Assembly (NCBI GenBank): GCA_039545275.1
Contig: BCHS01000001.1
Span: 1,318,853 to 1,382,852, forward strand
DNA from: Pseudomicrostroma phylloplanum
Taxonomy: Eukaryota; Basidiomycota; Exobasidiomycetes; Microstromatales
Reading direction: 5' to 3'
Length of the DNA: 64,000 nucleotides
Shown here: piece after piece, positions 10,807 through 22,309 of the stretch
Layout of the letters: every line of letters begins with the position of its first letter
Numbering within the stretch: the stretch's first letter is position 1
The notes under the pieces: generated by a model
What the model saw: the letters and a program-made list of their open reading frames with translations, nothing else
Told to the model about the DNA's origin: nothing
Databases searched by the model: none
Made by a program: the position numbers and the translations under genes

Positions 10807-11561
10807 ATGCGCTTTACATCAGCTACCCTCTTCGCAGCCACCGTTTCTCTCGCTGCAACAGTCTCGCTCGCTGCTCCCTCCCAATTCGTACTCGGTCAGC
10901 AGCAGCCCGAGTCCGTTTCCACCACTCATCGCGACCCTGACTTGGTAGATGTCCTCGAGGCAGAGGCAGAGCGTCTCTCTTCCGTCTCTATCAGCAAGGT
11001 CACCGACTCTGTGTGGCCACCACCCCGCACACCGGATGATGGCGGCAGCGGTGGATGGGTATGGGCTACCTGTGGCGATTCATCGGACCCCGTGCAGATC
11101 AAGTCCATCGAGGTTAGCCCGGACCCACCTCAGGCCGGAAAGAACATGACTGTGACTGCAAAGGGTACCCTCAAGGGAAGGCTGGAGGTGAGTCTGAGCT
11201 GCTGACAGGCCGCGCTACCCGGCTGTAGCGAGCGGTCCGTGTGTGACCCCTTTCCCGGTCTTATCTCACCGAACTCTACTCCTCTTCCTGGGCCGTGCAG
11301 GAAGGAGCATATGCCGACGTCGTCGTCAAGCTGGGTCTCATCAAGCTGCTCTCTCGAAGGATCGACATCTGTGAAGAAGCAAGGGCCAACAACGTCTCTC
11401 TGCAATGCCCAGTCGAGGACGGCGAGCATGAGGTCACTCACACAGTGGAGCTGCCAAGGGAGATCCCACCTGCCAAGTTCAACGTCCACCTCAACGCCTT
11501 TACCGCCGAGGATGCAGACCTGATGTGCCTGGACCTGTCCATCGACTTCAGGAAGCACTGA
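10807..11561 (+). CDS. NPC2: Phosphatidylglycerol/phosphatidylinositol transfer protein (NPC2/ML domain)
   Basis: Lumenal lipid-binding protein of the ML superfamily; fungal members bind sterol or phospholipid in the vacuole. Exons 10807-11187 and 11301-11561 encode 213 residues. A signal peptide (residues 1-21, FAATVSLAATVSLAA) precedes a propeptide-like stretch. The ML domain starts at WATCGDSSDPVQIKSIEVSP and includes PPQAGKNMTVTAKGTL. Exon 2 holds EGAYADVVVKLGLIKLL, a cysteine pair (DICEEA, LQCPV) and a final FTAEDADLMCLDLSIDF, as in Npc2 proteins. The cysteines fit the three-disulfide pattern. An N-glycosylation site (NMT) is present. The family is clear; the bound lipid is not known. 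Confidence 0.93.
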
Positions 11562-11832
11562 ACTGTGCAGTGTTCGTCCAACTCTGACTAGAGCTTATAC
11601 CCCACTAGGGGCTCTGCTCACGCTATATTGCTGTGTCCTTGCCCTCGTCGTTCATAGCTAGACTCAATCAATTTCCTATTTTCTGGCCCGATCGCACATC
11701 TCCTAGCCATGTAACTCTCTCCCTCACTGTTTCTCTGTCTCAGTCAGCAATCAAGTATGAAATATATTGTCATCATTGAAAGACTGTCGCAGCAGCAGCA
11801 TGGCCGAGGACGGCCTCCCAGCAGTGACGGCC

Positions 11833-12708
11833 TTAGACTCTCACTCCGAGATTGCTCCTGTTCCTCACAGCGTCCCTGTGCACCTCTTCCTTCTTCCGCA
11901 ATGTCTCGCTGTTGCCCTCCAAGATGCCCAGGACCTCCTTTGCTAGTCTTCTCTCAATCTCTCTGTCGTTCCTCTTCTTGCTAGCATTGATGATCCCCAC
12001 GATGGCCTTCCGCCTCATCTGCCTTGTCGTCAGAGCAGTCGGCACGGGTGTGTTCTTGGCTCCCTGTTTCCTCGTCTGGATCTTGACCATTGGACTTGCC
12101 AGCTCAATGGCATGTGTGAGGGCAGGAAGGGGATCCGAGTTGAGCGCAATGGAGAGGTACTTCATCATTCCCAGGACCTGCGTTGTGGCCAGAGATTTCT
12201 TGCCATCTCTTTGCAAGTGATTGATGAAAGATTCGAGGATCTCGTCCGACTTGGTCGGCAGATTGGCCGGGGTATAGCCGTAGCCTCCTGGTGCCAGTGG
12301 CACTGCAGGGGTGCCCGGGATGGGAGAGGAAGCCGGGAGCGATGATGAGCCTGGCAAAGGATGACGCCCTGAGCCTGCATTTGCGTCTGCGCCGTATTGC
12401 GGTGTTCCCCCGGAGCCAATCTGAGACCCAGAGGCAATGTCGCGAAGTATGTTCAAGTGATCTTCTGCTGTATTCGCTCGGAACTGGCTGGACGAGTTTG
12501 TTGGCTCGTCGCTCATGCGCTCTCGCTCTGATGTCGACCTCGGCGAACGATGTGCTCGTGCTGGCGATTCGGTGGATTCATGTTTTGTAAACCAGGGAAG
12601 GGCAGTGGAGAAGGAGGCGGCCATGGGGGGTGTGACCACTGTGACTCTGCCAGCTGCTGTGCGGAGCGATGTGCTCGCCACCAAAGAGCGTACAAGAGGG
12701 GCGTTCAT
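11833..12708 (-). CDS. RSM7: Mitochondrial small-subunit ribosomal protein uS7m
   Basis: Single-exon gene for 291 residues. The first 90 or so residues are S/T/R-rich, as expected for a mitochondrial presequence plus extension. The uS7 domain follows from about residue 150: SFINHLQRDGKKSLATTQVL, then PALTHAIELASPMVKIQTRK, then the RNA-binding end PVPTALTTRQMRRKAIVGII and RLAKEVLGILEGNSETLRKK, which is diagnostic of S7. It ends VHRDAVRNRSNLGVRV, complete for the family. It initiates assembly of the 3' domain of the mitochondrial small subunit. It is divergent from DIB1 with 238 bases between start codons. Confidence 0.95.
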   Translation of the reverse strand: MNAPLVRSLVASTSLRTAAGRVTVVTPPMAASFSTALPWFTKHESTESPARAHRSPRSTSERERMSDEPTNSSSQFRANTAEDHLNILRDIASGSQIGSGGTPQYGADANAGSGRHPLPGSSSLPASSPIPGTPAVPLAPGGYGYTPANLPTKSDEILESFINHLQRDGKKSLATTQVLGMMKYLSIALNSDPLPALTHAIELASPMVKIQTRKQGAKNTPVPTALTTRQMRRKAIVGIINASKKRNDREIERRLAKEVLGILEGNSETLRKKEEVHRDAVRNRSNLGVRV

Positions 12709-12946
12709 GTTGAGCTTGCGCAGAAGAAGAGAGAGATAGCCACCAAGCCGCTTGCAGTGATCCTGTTATGATGGTATGATGATGATCCTGGAGTTGTGGA
12801 AAGGCGGAGAGGATGAGAAGAAGTTGGCTCATCGCGCGAGCTCGAGACGGAAAGGGCTCAGATTTGGCCACGATGCCCCTTCCGGGCCCACCTTGCCCTC
12901 CTCCTCACTCCATTACCATCCTACCACCACTGGTCCTCGTTGCGCC

Positions 12947-13450
12947 ATGTCGTACTTCCTCCCCCACTTGCCCTCGGGCTGGCACGTGGATCAAGCCATC
13001 TTGGCTGAAGAGGATCGCGTCGTCGTCATCCGCTTCGGGCACGACTACGACCCCGTCTGCATGAAGATGGACGAGACCCTCTATGGAATCGCCGAGAAGC
13101 TCAAGAACTTCGCAGTCGTATACCTATGCGACATCACAGAAGTACCTGACTTCAACAAGGTGAGCGGAAGTGCAGCATAGAAAGAGACCGTCTGCGCCTT
13201 CGTCACTGACCGAACTTCCTCCGCCCCTCTCCAGATGTACGAGCTATACGACCCCTGTGCAGTCATGTTCTTTTACCGAAACAAGCATATCATGGTGGAC
13301 CTCGGAACAGGAAACAACAACAAGATCAACTGGGCAATCGAGAACAAGCAAGAGCTGATTGATATTATCGAGGTAGTGTACAGGGGAGCATCCAAGGGTC
13401 GCGGTCTCGTGGTCAGTCCAAAGGACTACTCGACCCGGCTGAAGTATTAA
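12947..13450 (+). CDS. DIB1: U5 snRNP thioredoxin-like protein DIB1/DIM1
   Basis: Exons 12947-13159 and 13235-13450 encode 142 residues, the same length as human TXNL4A. It begins MSYFLPHLPSGWHVDQAIL and carries the thioredoxin-like fold without redox function: VVIRFGHDYDPVCMKMDETL, VVYLCDITEVPDFNKMYELY, and PCAVMFFYRNKHIMVDLGTG, with GNNNKINW further on. This protein sits in the U4/U6.U5 tri-snRNP and holds the pre-catalytic spliceosome until activation. Conservation is near complete, so the call is safe. It is one of three splicing genes in this window, with PRP18 and LUC7. Confidence 0.98.
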
Positions 13451-13559
13451 AGAGAAGTCATGTAGATAGAAGGAGCCGGAAGAATGTCACCGACGTGTAT
13501 GCTTTGCGATTATCCACATCTGTATTAACACATCGAGGTTTTGAGACTGAAATCGGATC

Positions 13560-13994
13560 CTAGGACGAAGCTCCAGCGCTCAGCGCTCCCCGTTGCCTCA
13601 GAGGGAAACTCTCGGTTGAGCTGAAGAAATTCGAATCGCTGCCTCTCCTTGAAGTAAGGCTGGCCGCTTCTGCGAAGTCTCCTTCCTCTTCTTCGCTGTC
13701 CTCAATTACACCCGCGAGGCTCGGTGAGAATCGGCGATTCCGCGATCGGCGAGAGGAACGACGTCGCCTCTTGGGACACGTTGGAAAGAGCTCGCAAGTC
13801 GCGAGCATGGGTGGTGATTGGCATGGAGACGCTGGTGGTGCTACGTTTTGCGGCAGAAACGCTGGCAGATGCCGCAGAGAAGGTCGTTTCTTAGGAGTCA
13901 GGGATGCTTGACTTGAGCATTCGGCGTGGAGAGAGGCGGGTGAGGCGCATCGAAGCCACTGTGAGGGACAGGTGCTGGTAGGCATGGTAGGCAT
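13560..13994 (-). CDS. Possible small basic/acidic disordered protein, 144 aa
   Basis: Single open frame starting MPTMPTSTCPSQ. It has no recognised domain. A basic block (KRRRRSSRRSRNRRF, about residues 73-88) is followed by an acidic one (EDSEEEEGDFAE) and a Ser-rich tail, typical of nuclear disordered regulators. An SPSLAG and two S/T-P sites are present. The upstream sequence is pyrimidine-rich and free of other ATGs for some distance, consistent with a 5' untranslated region. It lies 109 bases past the DIB1 stop on the opposite strand. Coding status is uncertain; transcript data would settle it. Confidence 0.45.
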   Translation of the reverse strand: MPTMPTSTCPSQWLRCASPASLHAECSSQASLTPKKRPSLRHLPAFLPQNVAPPASPCQSPPMLATCELFPTCPKRRRRSSRRSRNRRFSPSLAGVIEDSEEEEGDFAEAASLTSRRGSDSNFFSSTESFPLRQRGALSAGASS

Positions 13995-14842
13995 TGTGAT
14001 TAATGGCAGTGATCTGGAGGATGAGAGCGTGGCACCGGGCTAGCTTGCGATGGGAGTGGATGTGAGAGGAGTTCGTTCAGTCAGCGGGGATATGAGTGTA
14101 CTATGAGTTGGGAGCGGACGAGACCAATGGTGGAGGTCTCTCGATCGTTCCTACTTGTAGGCAATCAGCCACTAGCCACAGGACACTTTGAGGAGGGGCT
14201 CCCACCGCCTTCTGTAGCGGGAGGCGATGCTTCGATACTCACCGTGTGGCTCAGGAGCAGGGGACTGTCCCGCACGAGTCCACTACAACCTTGACGATCA
14301 GCGGCGAGTCCAAGGGGTAGAAGCCACCACATGCGCCCCGGCCCAGCCACGCATGTGTGTCAACAGGCCTTCTCTGCAGCATTGAAAGGCCCGGCCAAGT
14401 CGTACCTGGGTCGAAATAATGCTCGCGTGGCTCGTGGCACCCTACAGATTGCCTACCTCTGCCTCTTTGGAATCTCGTCCTCATCAGCGTGAGGGGGGCT
14501 GTTCCTCGCACTAACCTCATCGATGCTGAACAAGTCCCAGAAAGTCGGCGATCACAGGGAACGAATCGTGCGTGCGCGAGGGCGTCGATTACTGCGCCTC
14601 CAGCGATCCAAGCGCCACTCCGTCAATGAGAGAGAGGCATCCACCGCCATTCCGACATCGCTCTGGGCGCTAGATGCGCGTGACAGGGGGACAAAGCGGT
14701 TTGGCGTCTCTTGAGGCGATTAGGACGGGACACTTCAGTCCTGTCTTGATCGTCGGCGAACATATCGTTGCCTCCGGCGTGCAGAACCGTTTGCATTGTA
14801 CTCTGCCCTAAGACACACTCTGCAATACCCTCTACTTCGTCC
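13995..14842. other. Intergenic region without a recognisable gene
   Basis: 848 bases between a doubtful small gene and the ribosome recycling factor gene. Frames of 60-90 codons occur on both strands (for example minus 14520-14251), and minus-strand GTGAGT and GTACGA donor-like sites are present, but I could not chain them into a protein with any family character. Confidence 0.5.
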
Positions 14843-16066
14843 TCATGTATCCCTCTCACTCTCAATCTTCTTCTTCAGCCCATTGTAGAAGTCCTCGACC
14901 TCCTTCTGCCGTGCCTTTGCCTCCTCGTCCATCTTCTTCTGCTCCTTTGCCGCCTCTGAGGTCCCTACGATCTTGCTGTCGGTGTCACGCTTGATCTGCT
15001 TCTGGGCAGTATGCCGGGCGGCGCGGATTGAGACTCGTGCGTTCTCGCAGATGCGATTGACGTCCTTGAGCAACTGTGTGCGCGTCTCGGCGGTAGGTCT
15101 GGGCGAGGAGATCAAAGCGTAAGCCATATGCCACCATCTGAGGCAAGGGGTCCTCCCAGGCTCACCGAGGAATCGGAATCTTCAAGATGCCCTCATCTCC
15201 ACTTCCAGTCGTCTGAGGGGTGAGCCCAAGATTGGCAAGATGAATCGCCCTTTCGACGTGCTTGACCATCTGTGGGAATATGATGGCAGCCGGGGAGGCA
15301 TCAGCAGATTCCTCATCAAGAATGTTCGATGACCTGTTATCACTCACGTCCTTGTCGTAGCACGTAACAAGAAGAGCACCATCCCGAGTGCCCACACTGG
15401 CAAACTCCCGCAGGGGATATGTGGCATTGGGGTCCGAGGGATATGCCACCTTCACCGAGTCCAGCATACCTGAGGAGGAACAGAGTAATTCAAAATATGT
15501 TGAGCTTCTACGGCTCTCCGTCTGACGTCCACAAGTCCCATTCCCTGTAGCCGTTAGCCGTACTCACCTGGATCGGCCCTGCCGTGCATGCCCACCATCT
15601 GTGTAGCCGTCTCTTTGCACCTTTGGACAGCTCTTTGCATGTTAGCCGTCAAGGCCTTCTCGTCATAGTTCTCGCCAGGTAAGTCGTTATCCCTTGTGTT
15701 GTACTTGTAATTCCCATCATCCTCCGCCTCTGCCTGTTCTGGTCCGCCTCTCTTCGACTTTGCGCCTCGAGGCGAAGAGGTCTTCGCTGCCTTTCCACCT
15801 TTGCCCCTGGTGTTCATCACCGGCCTATCGCTCGATGCCTCAAAGTCATGCTGTCCCGGGTCGTTTATCTCGGTCGCAAAGGAAGACTTCGACTTCTTGC
15901 TCTTGTACCTCACGAGCGAGGGTTGGTGGGCTGCACAGGAGGAAGCGCTGGAGGCGAGCGGAAGGGATCTCCTGGCAACAGTGACAATCGAGCGATGCTG
16001 AGACGCTGACGAGACCGCCGGCAGTGCTGTGCTCAGAGTCCTGTAGGATCTGTTGAGGAGGGTCAT
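14843..16066 (-). CDS. RRF1: Mitochondrial ribosome recycling factor
   Basis: Four exons (16066-15568, 15469-15348, 15269-15166, 15098-14843) encode 326 residues. The N-terminus (TLLNRSYRTLSTALPAV) is a mitochondrial presequence, followed by a basic linker. The RRF domain starts near residue 160. Recognisable parts are PGMLDSVKVAYPSDPNATYP, the hinge ILKIPIPRPTAETRTQL (PIP..T.E.R is the RRF signature) and the long C-terminal helix ENARVSIRAARHTAQKQIKR with the conserved R-x-x-R. It splits post-termination mitoribosomes. It is divergent from BOL3 with 178 bases between starts, so two mitochondrial genes may share a promoter. Confidence 0.93.
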
Positions 16067-16244
16067 TACGATATTGACGTGCTGCAAGGAATCAAGGGCA
16101 GGAAGAAGGAGTAGGAAGAAGTGGTCTTGGCTCGGCTGCGTCCATTGAGTACGGAAAGAGATCTAATCGGACCGGAAAGAAATCAGTCTTACCACTTCTT
16201 CCATTCGTTCCCATCTATACTGAACCATCCCCAGACAGCCCAGC

Positions 16245-16829
16245 ATGACCTCAGCAACCAACTCCATGGGCTACATACTGCGCTCCTCGTCTTCCTCGTC
16301 GGCTCGAAGGCTCTTCACTTCGGCGGCAGCACCTCGTCGCAGCCTCAGCTCCAGCCTCAATGCTACCTCCACCTTCACCTCGAGATCGCTCGCTCCTTCG
16401 ACGTCTGTCTCGAAGATGACAAATCAACCACTACGAAGCTCGCTGCGCCTTTTTCACTCCACTTCTTCAGCACATCAAGAGGCAGATGCCTCTGCTGCAC
16501 AGCAGGAGATGTCATCTGGTGAGGCAGACATCCACGATCTCCTCTCCAAGCGCTTCAAGCCATCCCACCTGCAGGTGCAGGACGTCTCGGGTGGCTGTGG
16601 GTCCTTCTATGCAATCGTCGTCGCTTCCAAGGAGTTCCAGGGACTGAACACCGTCAAGCAACACAGGATGGTCAACGAGTGCCTGAAGGACATTATCGGG
16701 GGTATACACGGACTGCAAGTAAGTTGCGAGCGAAAGAGGAGAGTGGCGTGGCGAAGGGAGCGGTGTGCTGACATCCGCACTCCTGCTGCCTTGATTCCCT
16801 AACAGCTCAAGACCATTGCTTCAGACTAA
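16245..16829 (+). CDS. BOL3: Mitochondrial BolA-like protein
   Basis: Two exons (16245-16718 and a 24-base last exon 16806-16829) give 165 residues. The first 80 are S/R-rich presequence-like. The BolA domain follows: LSKRFKPSHLQVQDVSGGCG, SFYAIVVASKEFQGLNTVKQ and HRMVNECLKDIIGGIHGLQL, ending KTIASD. The invariant HRMVN helix and the GGCGSFY loop with a cluster ligand cysteine fit the Bol3 class rather than cytosolic Bol2. It works with glutaredoxin 5 and Nfu1 in delivering 4Fe-4S clusters (known for the family). A downstream start at MTNQPL is possible but would shorten the presequence. Confidence 0.93.
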
Positions 16830-17009
16830 TGTAGATGCGTTGTTAGCCCAAGCATTCTTTGATCGTGCAATCACATATATCCTGTACTACGCGATAGAGA
16901 CGAAGCGATAGTATTCAACCCGATTCAAGTTCAACAGAGACTAAAGCAAACAGCGTGGGAGGATGGTAGCTCCTTATCTTGCCGGAACCTCCCCTCCTCC
17001 TTCTTCCCA

Positions 17010-18268
17010 CTACAGCCGCGGCATGAATTGCAGCGAGTTGCCTCCGTCGATTACGGTAGCCGTTCCAGTGACGTGAGAGCCAGCGCGGGACGAGAGGAAG
17101 ACAGCCAGACCACCGATATCCTCCGGTGTTCCAATTCGGCCTATGAATGGGTAGATGCGCATACGTTGAGCATCAGTCTCGAGCTGTACACCAGATTATC
17201 TACAGCTAGTACTCACCAGTGGGCTGGATGCCCTCCAAGGCCTCCTTGTTCTCGCTGAGTGCAAAGGCGGTCATGCGACTGGGGAACACGCCGGGACAGA
17301 TGGCATTGACCAGGATGAAGCGCTCTGCGAGAGAAGAGGCCAGTGTACGTGTGAGATGAACAGAGGCGGCTTTTGATGGTTGGTCTAGAGAAGGAAGTAA
17401 TCGTGAAAGGGACATGAAAGTCAGCTAGGCTGTGTGAAGTAGACCCTGTCGATCTCGAACTCACAACTCCAAGTACCGTGGCCGGGTGCAGAGAGCCCAG
17501 ACTCCGCTACAGGGACAAAGGCAGCCGTAGAGGCAATGTTGATAACCGATGCAGGCTCTGGAAAGGCAACGGGAGTGCAAAAGTAAGACGTCAGCATCGT
17601 TCACAACGTGGGTTCTGCGGTTGACGCGACTCACTGGTGTTCGACTTGTTCTTCTCCAGCAAAGGCAGCAGACTGAGGGAAGGACGCGTTGAGTCAGATC
17701 TATGGTCATTTTGAGCAAGTCTCACTGAGCTTTTACTTACGCTACGGTCAGGTAGAACTGACTCTTGACATTCAAATGGAAGGTCTTGTCCCATCCCTTG
17801 TCCTCGGGAAAGTCATCCATGGGCGCACCCCAAGTCAGACCCGAGTTGTTCACCAGGATGTCCAGTTCCGTCTCGTTGTCCTTGATGTGCTTTGCCAGGG
17901 CATCGCAACCCGCCTTTGATCCAATGTCGGCCTGAACAGGGATGCAAGACGGACCGCTACCCTTGTTGGGGCTGGTCGCGTTGAGTTTCTCGGCAACCTT
18001 CTTGAGGTCCTCAAGCTTTCGGGAAGCAATGTATACTAGAGGCGAAGAATGCACAGAATGGAACCGGCGATTAGCGCTGTCTCATTCCATCCCCCAAGAA
18101 GTTGTCCTTCGAGCACTTACCTTTTGCTCCGTTTTGCACAAAGGCGGCAGCGATCATCAGGCCTAGACCGGTAGCTCCTCCTGTGACCACTGCGACCTTT
18201 CCCTTCACACTGAATAGGTCAGTGTTGACCAGGGAAGGCATGACATCTGGTGCTGCGTCTTTGGGCAT
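17010..18268 (-). CDS. Short-chain dehydrogenase/reductase, NAD(P)-dependent
   Basis: Six exons (18268-18121, 18035-17741, 17672-17635, 17557-17465, 17384-17217, 17140-17010) join exactly to 290 residues. Classical SDR features: cofactor loop VVTGGATGLGL (TGxxxGxG), DILVNNSGLTWG (NNAG variant), catalytic Ser in VINIASTAAF, and the YxxxK pair in WSYQPSKAA, with the Tyr codon split by an intron. The end VTGTATVIDGGNSLQFMP is typical. The sequence resembles fungal homologues of RhlG-type 3-oxoacyl-reductases, but substrate cannot be read from sequence. It is the most intron-rich gene of the minus strand here along with VPS1. Confidence 0.92.
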
Positions 18269-18592
18269 GGTGTTGTTCGAGCAAGGCTGTTGCAAAGACA
18301 GGGTCGTGGGTCGTGCAGTATTGTGCAGGGAAGTCAAGGCGGAAGGGATAGACTAGAACCCACCCCGGATTCCGGGAGCGAGCGATCGTCGGCTGACTTG
18401 CCATTTGCCGTGCCGTGCCGGTCCGTCCAATCGAGCGGACTGCAGCCACGCCTTCTTCCTCCACTCGCCCGGCAACAACGGCAACAACGGCAGCGACGCC
18501 AATGGCACACTTCTTCTGGTCGTAATCAGACTTCTCAGTGCTCTCCACGCCGTTGTGAAGACCTTAATACTGCCCACACCACTTTCTTCGCA

Positions 18593-19716
18593 ATGTCAAA
18601 AGGAAAGTCATTGCCTCCAGCTCTCAAGTCGATGCTTGCATCGCCCTTGTATCCGGCCAGGCCTGCCGCCTTGCACAAGGGAGCTACCATCCCAGCGGGC
18701 AGGGCGGCCGGACCTACCCCGCCAGCCCCCTCTCAAAAACTCCTGGAAGCCTTCCAAAAGGTCAAGGGAGAGGCCGAACAAAAAGGTGTAGGATGGGGAG
18801 AGTGGCTGAGTATAGCAGTGAGTGAATCCCTAGAGGGAAGCCGCGCGCCTGAGGACATTGGTGTGCTGATGCTTCCATGCTTATCCCTGGACGCTGCAGA
18901 CGGCGACTATGGTCACCCTCAACTCCCCCTCCTCACTAGCAAGTCTTCATAGGTTTGCTTCAGGGAGTGACGGCTCTTCCATATCATCTCTCAGCCTCAG
19001 CCAACGTGGGGATCGTGCTCTTCTGATGCGGGAGGTTGGGCTGAAGTGTATCGGCTTCGTGGGCATTCCCAAGGTGAGTTGGGAGGGATGAGGCCTGCCT
19101 CGATGCAAGACAGGATGTCTGCTCATACCGTTCAGCTTTCTCCCTCTCTCAGGTCATCAACAACCTTGCTGCCCTCCGCAAGGCCGTCGATGAAGATCAA
19201 GAGCTCTCCACTTCCCTCACCACAGAACCACGTCGCCAGATCACCCCTTCCGAGCTTCCCTCAGTAAAGAAAGCTGCGTATTCCCTCTGGGACGACATCT
19301 ATCAACCACACTCCGACAAGCTCGTCAACATTCTTGGACAATCGCACCCGGATCTGCCGGTGTTCATCCTCGAGGGAGAGTATGGGCCACTCTTCTCTCC
19401 GCCGCATACCTTCCGGTCGGGAGAGAGCGAGCCAGCGTGGGAGGTGGGGAGGCTCAGGACGTCGCTCGTTGCTATCGCTGCCCTTCGTGCGCAAGGTGGG
19501 GTTGGTCCACAAGTCACATCCCACGTGTGGGGTCTGATGAAGGCCGAGGCATCCATCCAGCAAGGGGCTGAGAACGAGAAGGGGCTCAGGTGGATCACCT
19601 CGGAGGAGGGAGCACTGTGGACCGTCGAAGCGGTCAATGCCCTCAGTGAGGTCGTCGAAGGGGCGGAAGAGATACAGTTGGGGTCAGGTGAGCGCAAAAG
19701 GGACAGCAAACTGTAG
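18593..19716 (+). CDS. AhpD-like family protein (function unknown)
   Basis: Three exons (18593-18817, 18900-19073, 19153-19716) encode 320 residues. The region LMREVGLKCIGFVGIPKVIN followed by NLAALRKAVDED matches a fungal group of carboxymuconolactone decarboxylase/AhpD-like proteins. LVAIAALRAQGGVGPQVTSH and VWGLMKAEA follow later. The usual AhpD CxxC redox pair is not visible; the one Cys lies in KCIGF, so peroxidase activity should not be assumed. The last 15 codons read through a potential GTGAGC donor, so the C-terminus is the least certain part. It is divergent from the SDR gene. Confidence 0.8.
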
Positions 19717-19814
19717 ATAAGCTCCCAGTATATCAATGTAGGCAGCACGTGTTTTCATTTGATTGCTGTCGAGTCTACACAAAGGTGTATTAGGTAGCCA
19801 GAGCCTCCGGGGCT

Positions 19815-21140
19815 TCACAGCAGTCCAGGAATGACAGCTTTCCTTCCCTTTGGATACTTCCCACCTTTGCCGTCCCCCTCGACGCCAAACTTCTTTTGAT
19901 ACCAGTCGTGACCGCTGATAGCGCGAGCGATCATCGGAGGGATTTCCATGAAGAGAAATAGGGCTGGAGGCGAGGTCAGGAAGATGAGCACACGGGCAAG
20001 AGTGACCAGCGGCGGGAAGGGAAGAGAGATGGGCATGATCTCCCCTGGGTAGAGGGGGAAGCGATCGCGCAATTGCTGGGTGCAGTAGGGCGATATCGGC
20101 GTAAGGGAGTATGCAGCGACGGCAAAGGACACCCATTCAAACCCTATGGATCAGCGGAGGGGAGCGACAGGGCATGTCAGGTACAAGACTGGACTACCTA
20201 CTCATCTGGGCGCAGACTTACATTCGCTAAGGTAGTTAGGGTAGCTGACGAACTTGTAGAGGCCACCTTTTGGAATACCATACTTTGGAGAAGGCGACTT
20301 GGCGTCGGCTGCATCGTCCTTCTCCGCATCCTCCCTCATCACCTTTGTCACCCTGTCCGCCTTGGGACGCCTGAGGTCAAGCAGAATCTCGTCGTGATAG
20401 ACGTTTGAGGCGAAGCCAACAGCCCAACCTGCCACGCCGAGGAGGAAGAGAGGATGTGTAAGGACAGTTGAAGAGTCTTGAGGCAGCAGTCCCGGAGCTG
20501 AAATGGTAGGAGGACGGTTGCCAAGCCGAGAAGCAATAGACTTGAACTTCTGTGTTGCTCTCGTCTTCCTGCTCAAGTCCAGAGCGGCCGATGGGATCAA
20601 GAGAGCCGGACTCCTTCCGCCGAGCCAGCTTCCCATGAGGAAACCATTGACGAGGTTTACAAAGACAGCAGCGATGGGTACGCTCAGATGCATAGGCGAT
20701 CGACGCGGCGCTCTCAGAGGATTCAACACTGCTCTGTTGAAGTAGTGAATGACGAACAGCGTCGCTAGGAGCTTGTTCGCGGCGGGGATCTCAGACAGAC
20801 GCGACAGGCTGGGCGAGACTAAACTCTTGAGGACTACCATAAGAGTACTGCCGTTTGCGCTATCGGAGTCCACAGAGCTGAGAGGTTGAGAGAGAAAGGA
20901 GACGAGGAACGTGATGGGAGACACGATCTCCATGAGGAACCAGCCCAAGTTGCCATTGACATTGAAGCGAGAGGGAGCCGAGAATCGGCCAAAGGGAGCT
21001 TGGACTGCGTTGAGGAAGGGAAGCGCCAGAGGCGTGCTCAGGAAGGCGAGCTGGCATAGCTTGTAGACGTCTTCACCATTCTGAGGCCACAGACTGGTGG
21101 GCCTGGGAACGAGCTGTACCAGCATTGAAAGGACTGCCAT
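19815..21140 (-). CDS. 3-oxo-5-alpha-steroid 4-dehydrogenase (DET2/SRD5A1) family protein
   Basis: Two exons (21140-20222, 20143-19815) give 415 residues, long for a family that is usually 250-300. Hydrophobic helices alternate throughout. Family motifs: VIHYFNRAVLNPLRAP (HYxxR, cofactor and substrate site) and the C-terminal YGIPKGGLYKFVSYPNYLSE with WFEW joined across the splice. That N-Y-x-x-E-x-x-E/W block is the NADPH-binding signature. The extra length comes from loops around residues 65-125 and 205-245. Fungal members reduce a steroid-like or polyprenol double bond, but the substrate is not known. It starts at the first true ATG; the upstream open frame has none. Confidence 0.87.
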
Positions 21141-21174
21141 CGTGTGAGGAGCGAGTGGTGAGGGAGCCAGGTGA

Positions 21175-22175
<1,001 letters not shown>

Positions 22176-22309
22176 GGGTGGACGAAGCAAAAAGACGCGA
22201 AGGGGGGATGATAGTTGATACCAATACATTATTTGCAAAGTGCTGTAGAGATGACTGCGAGAAGCGTGACTCTCGCGCCTGTCTGCCTCTGCCTTGATCT
22301 ACTTCACTG

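Noticed and set aside
13995..14842. Multi-exon gene on the minus strand suggested by donor-like sites
   Set aside because: No acceptor pairing gives a continuous frame with family character.
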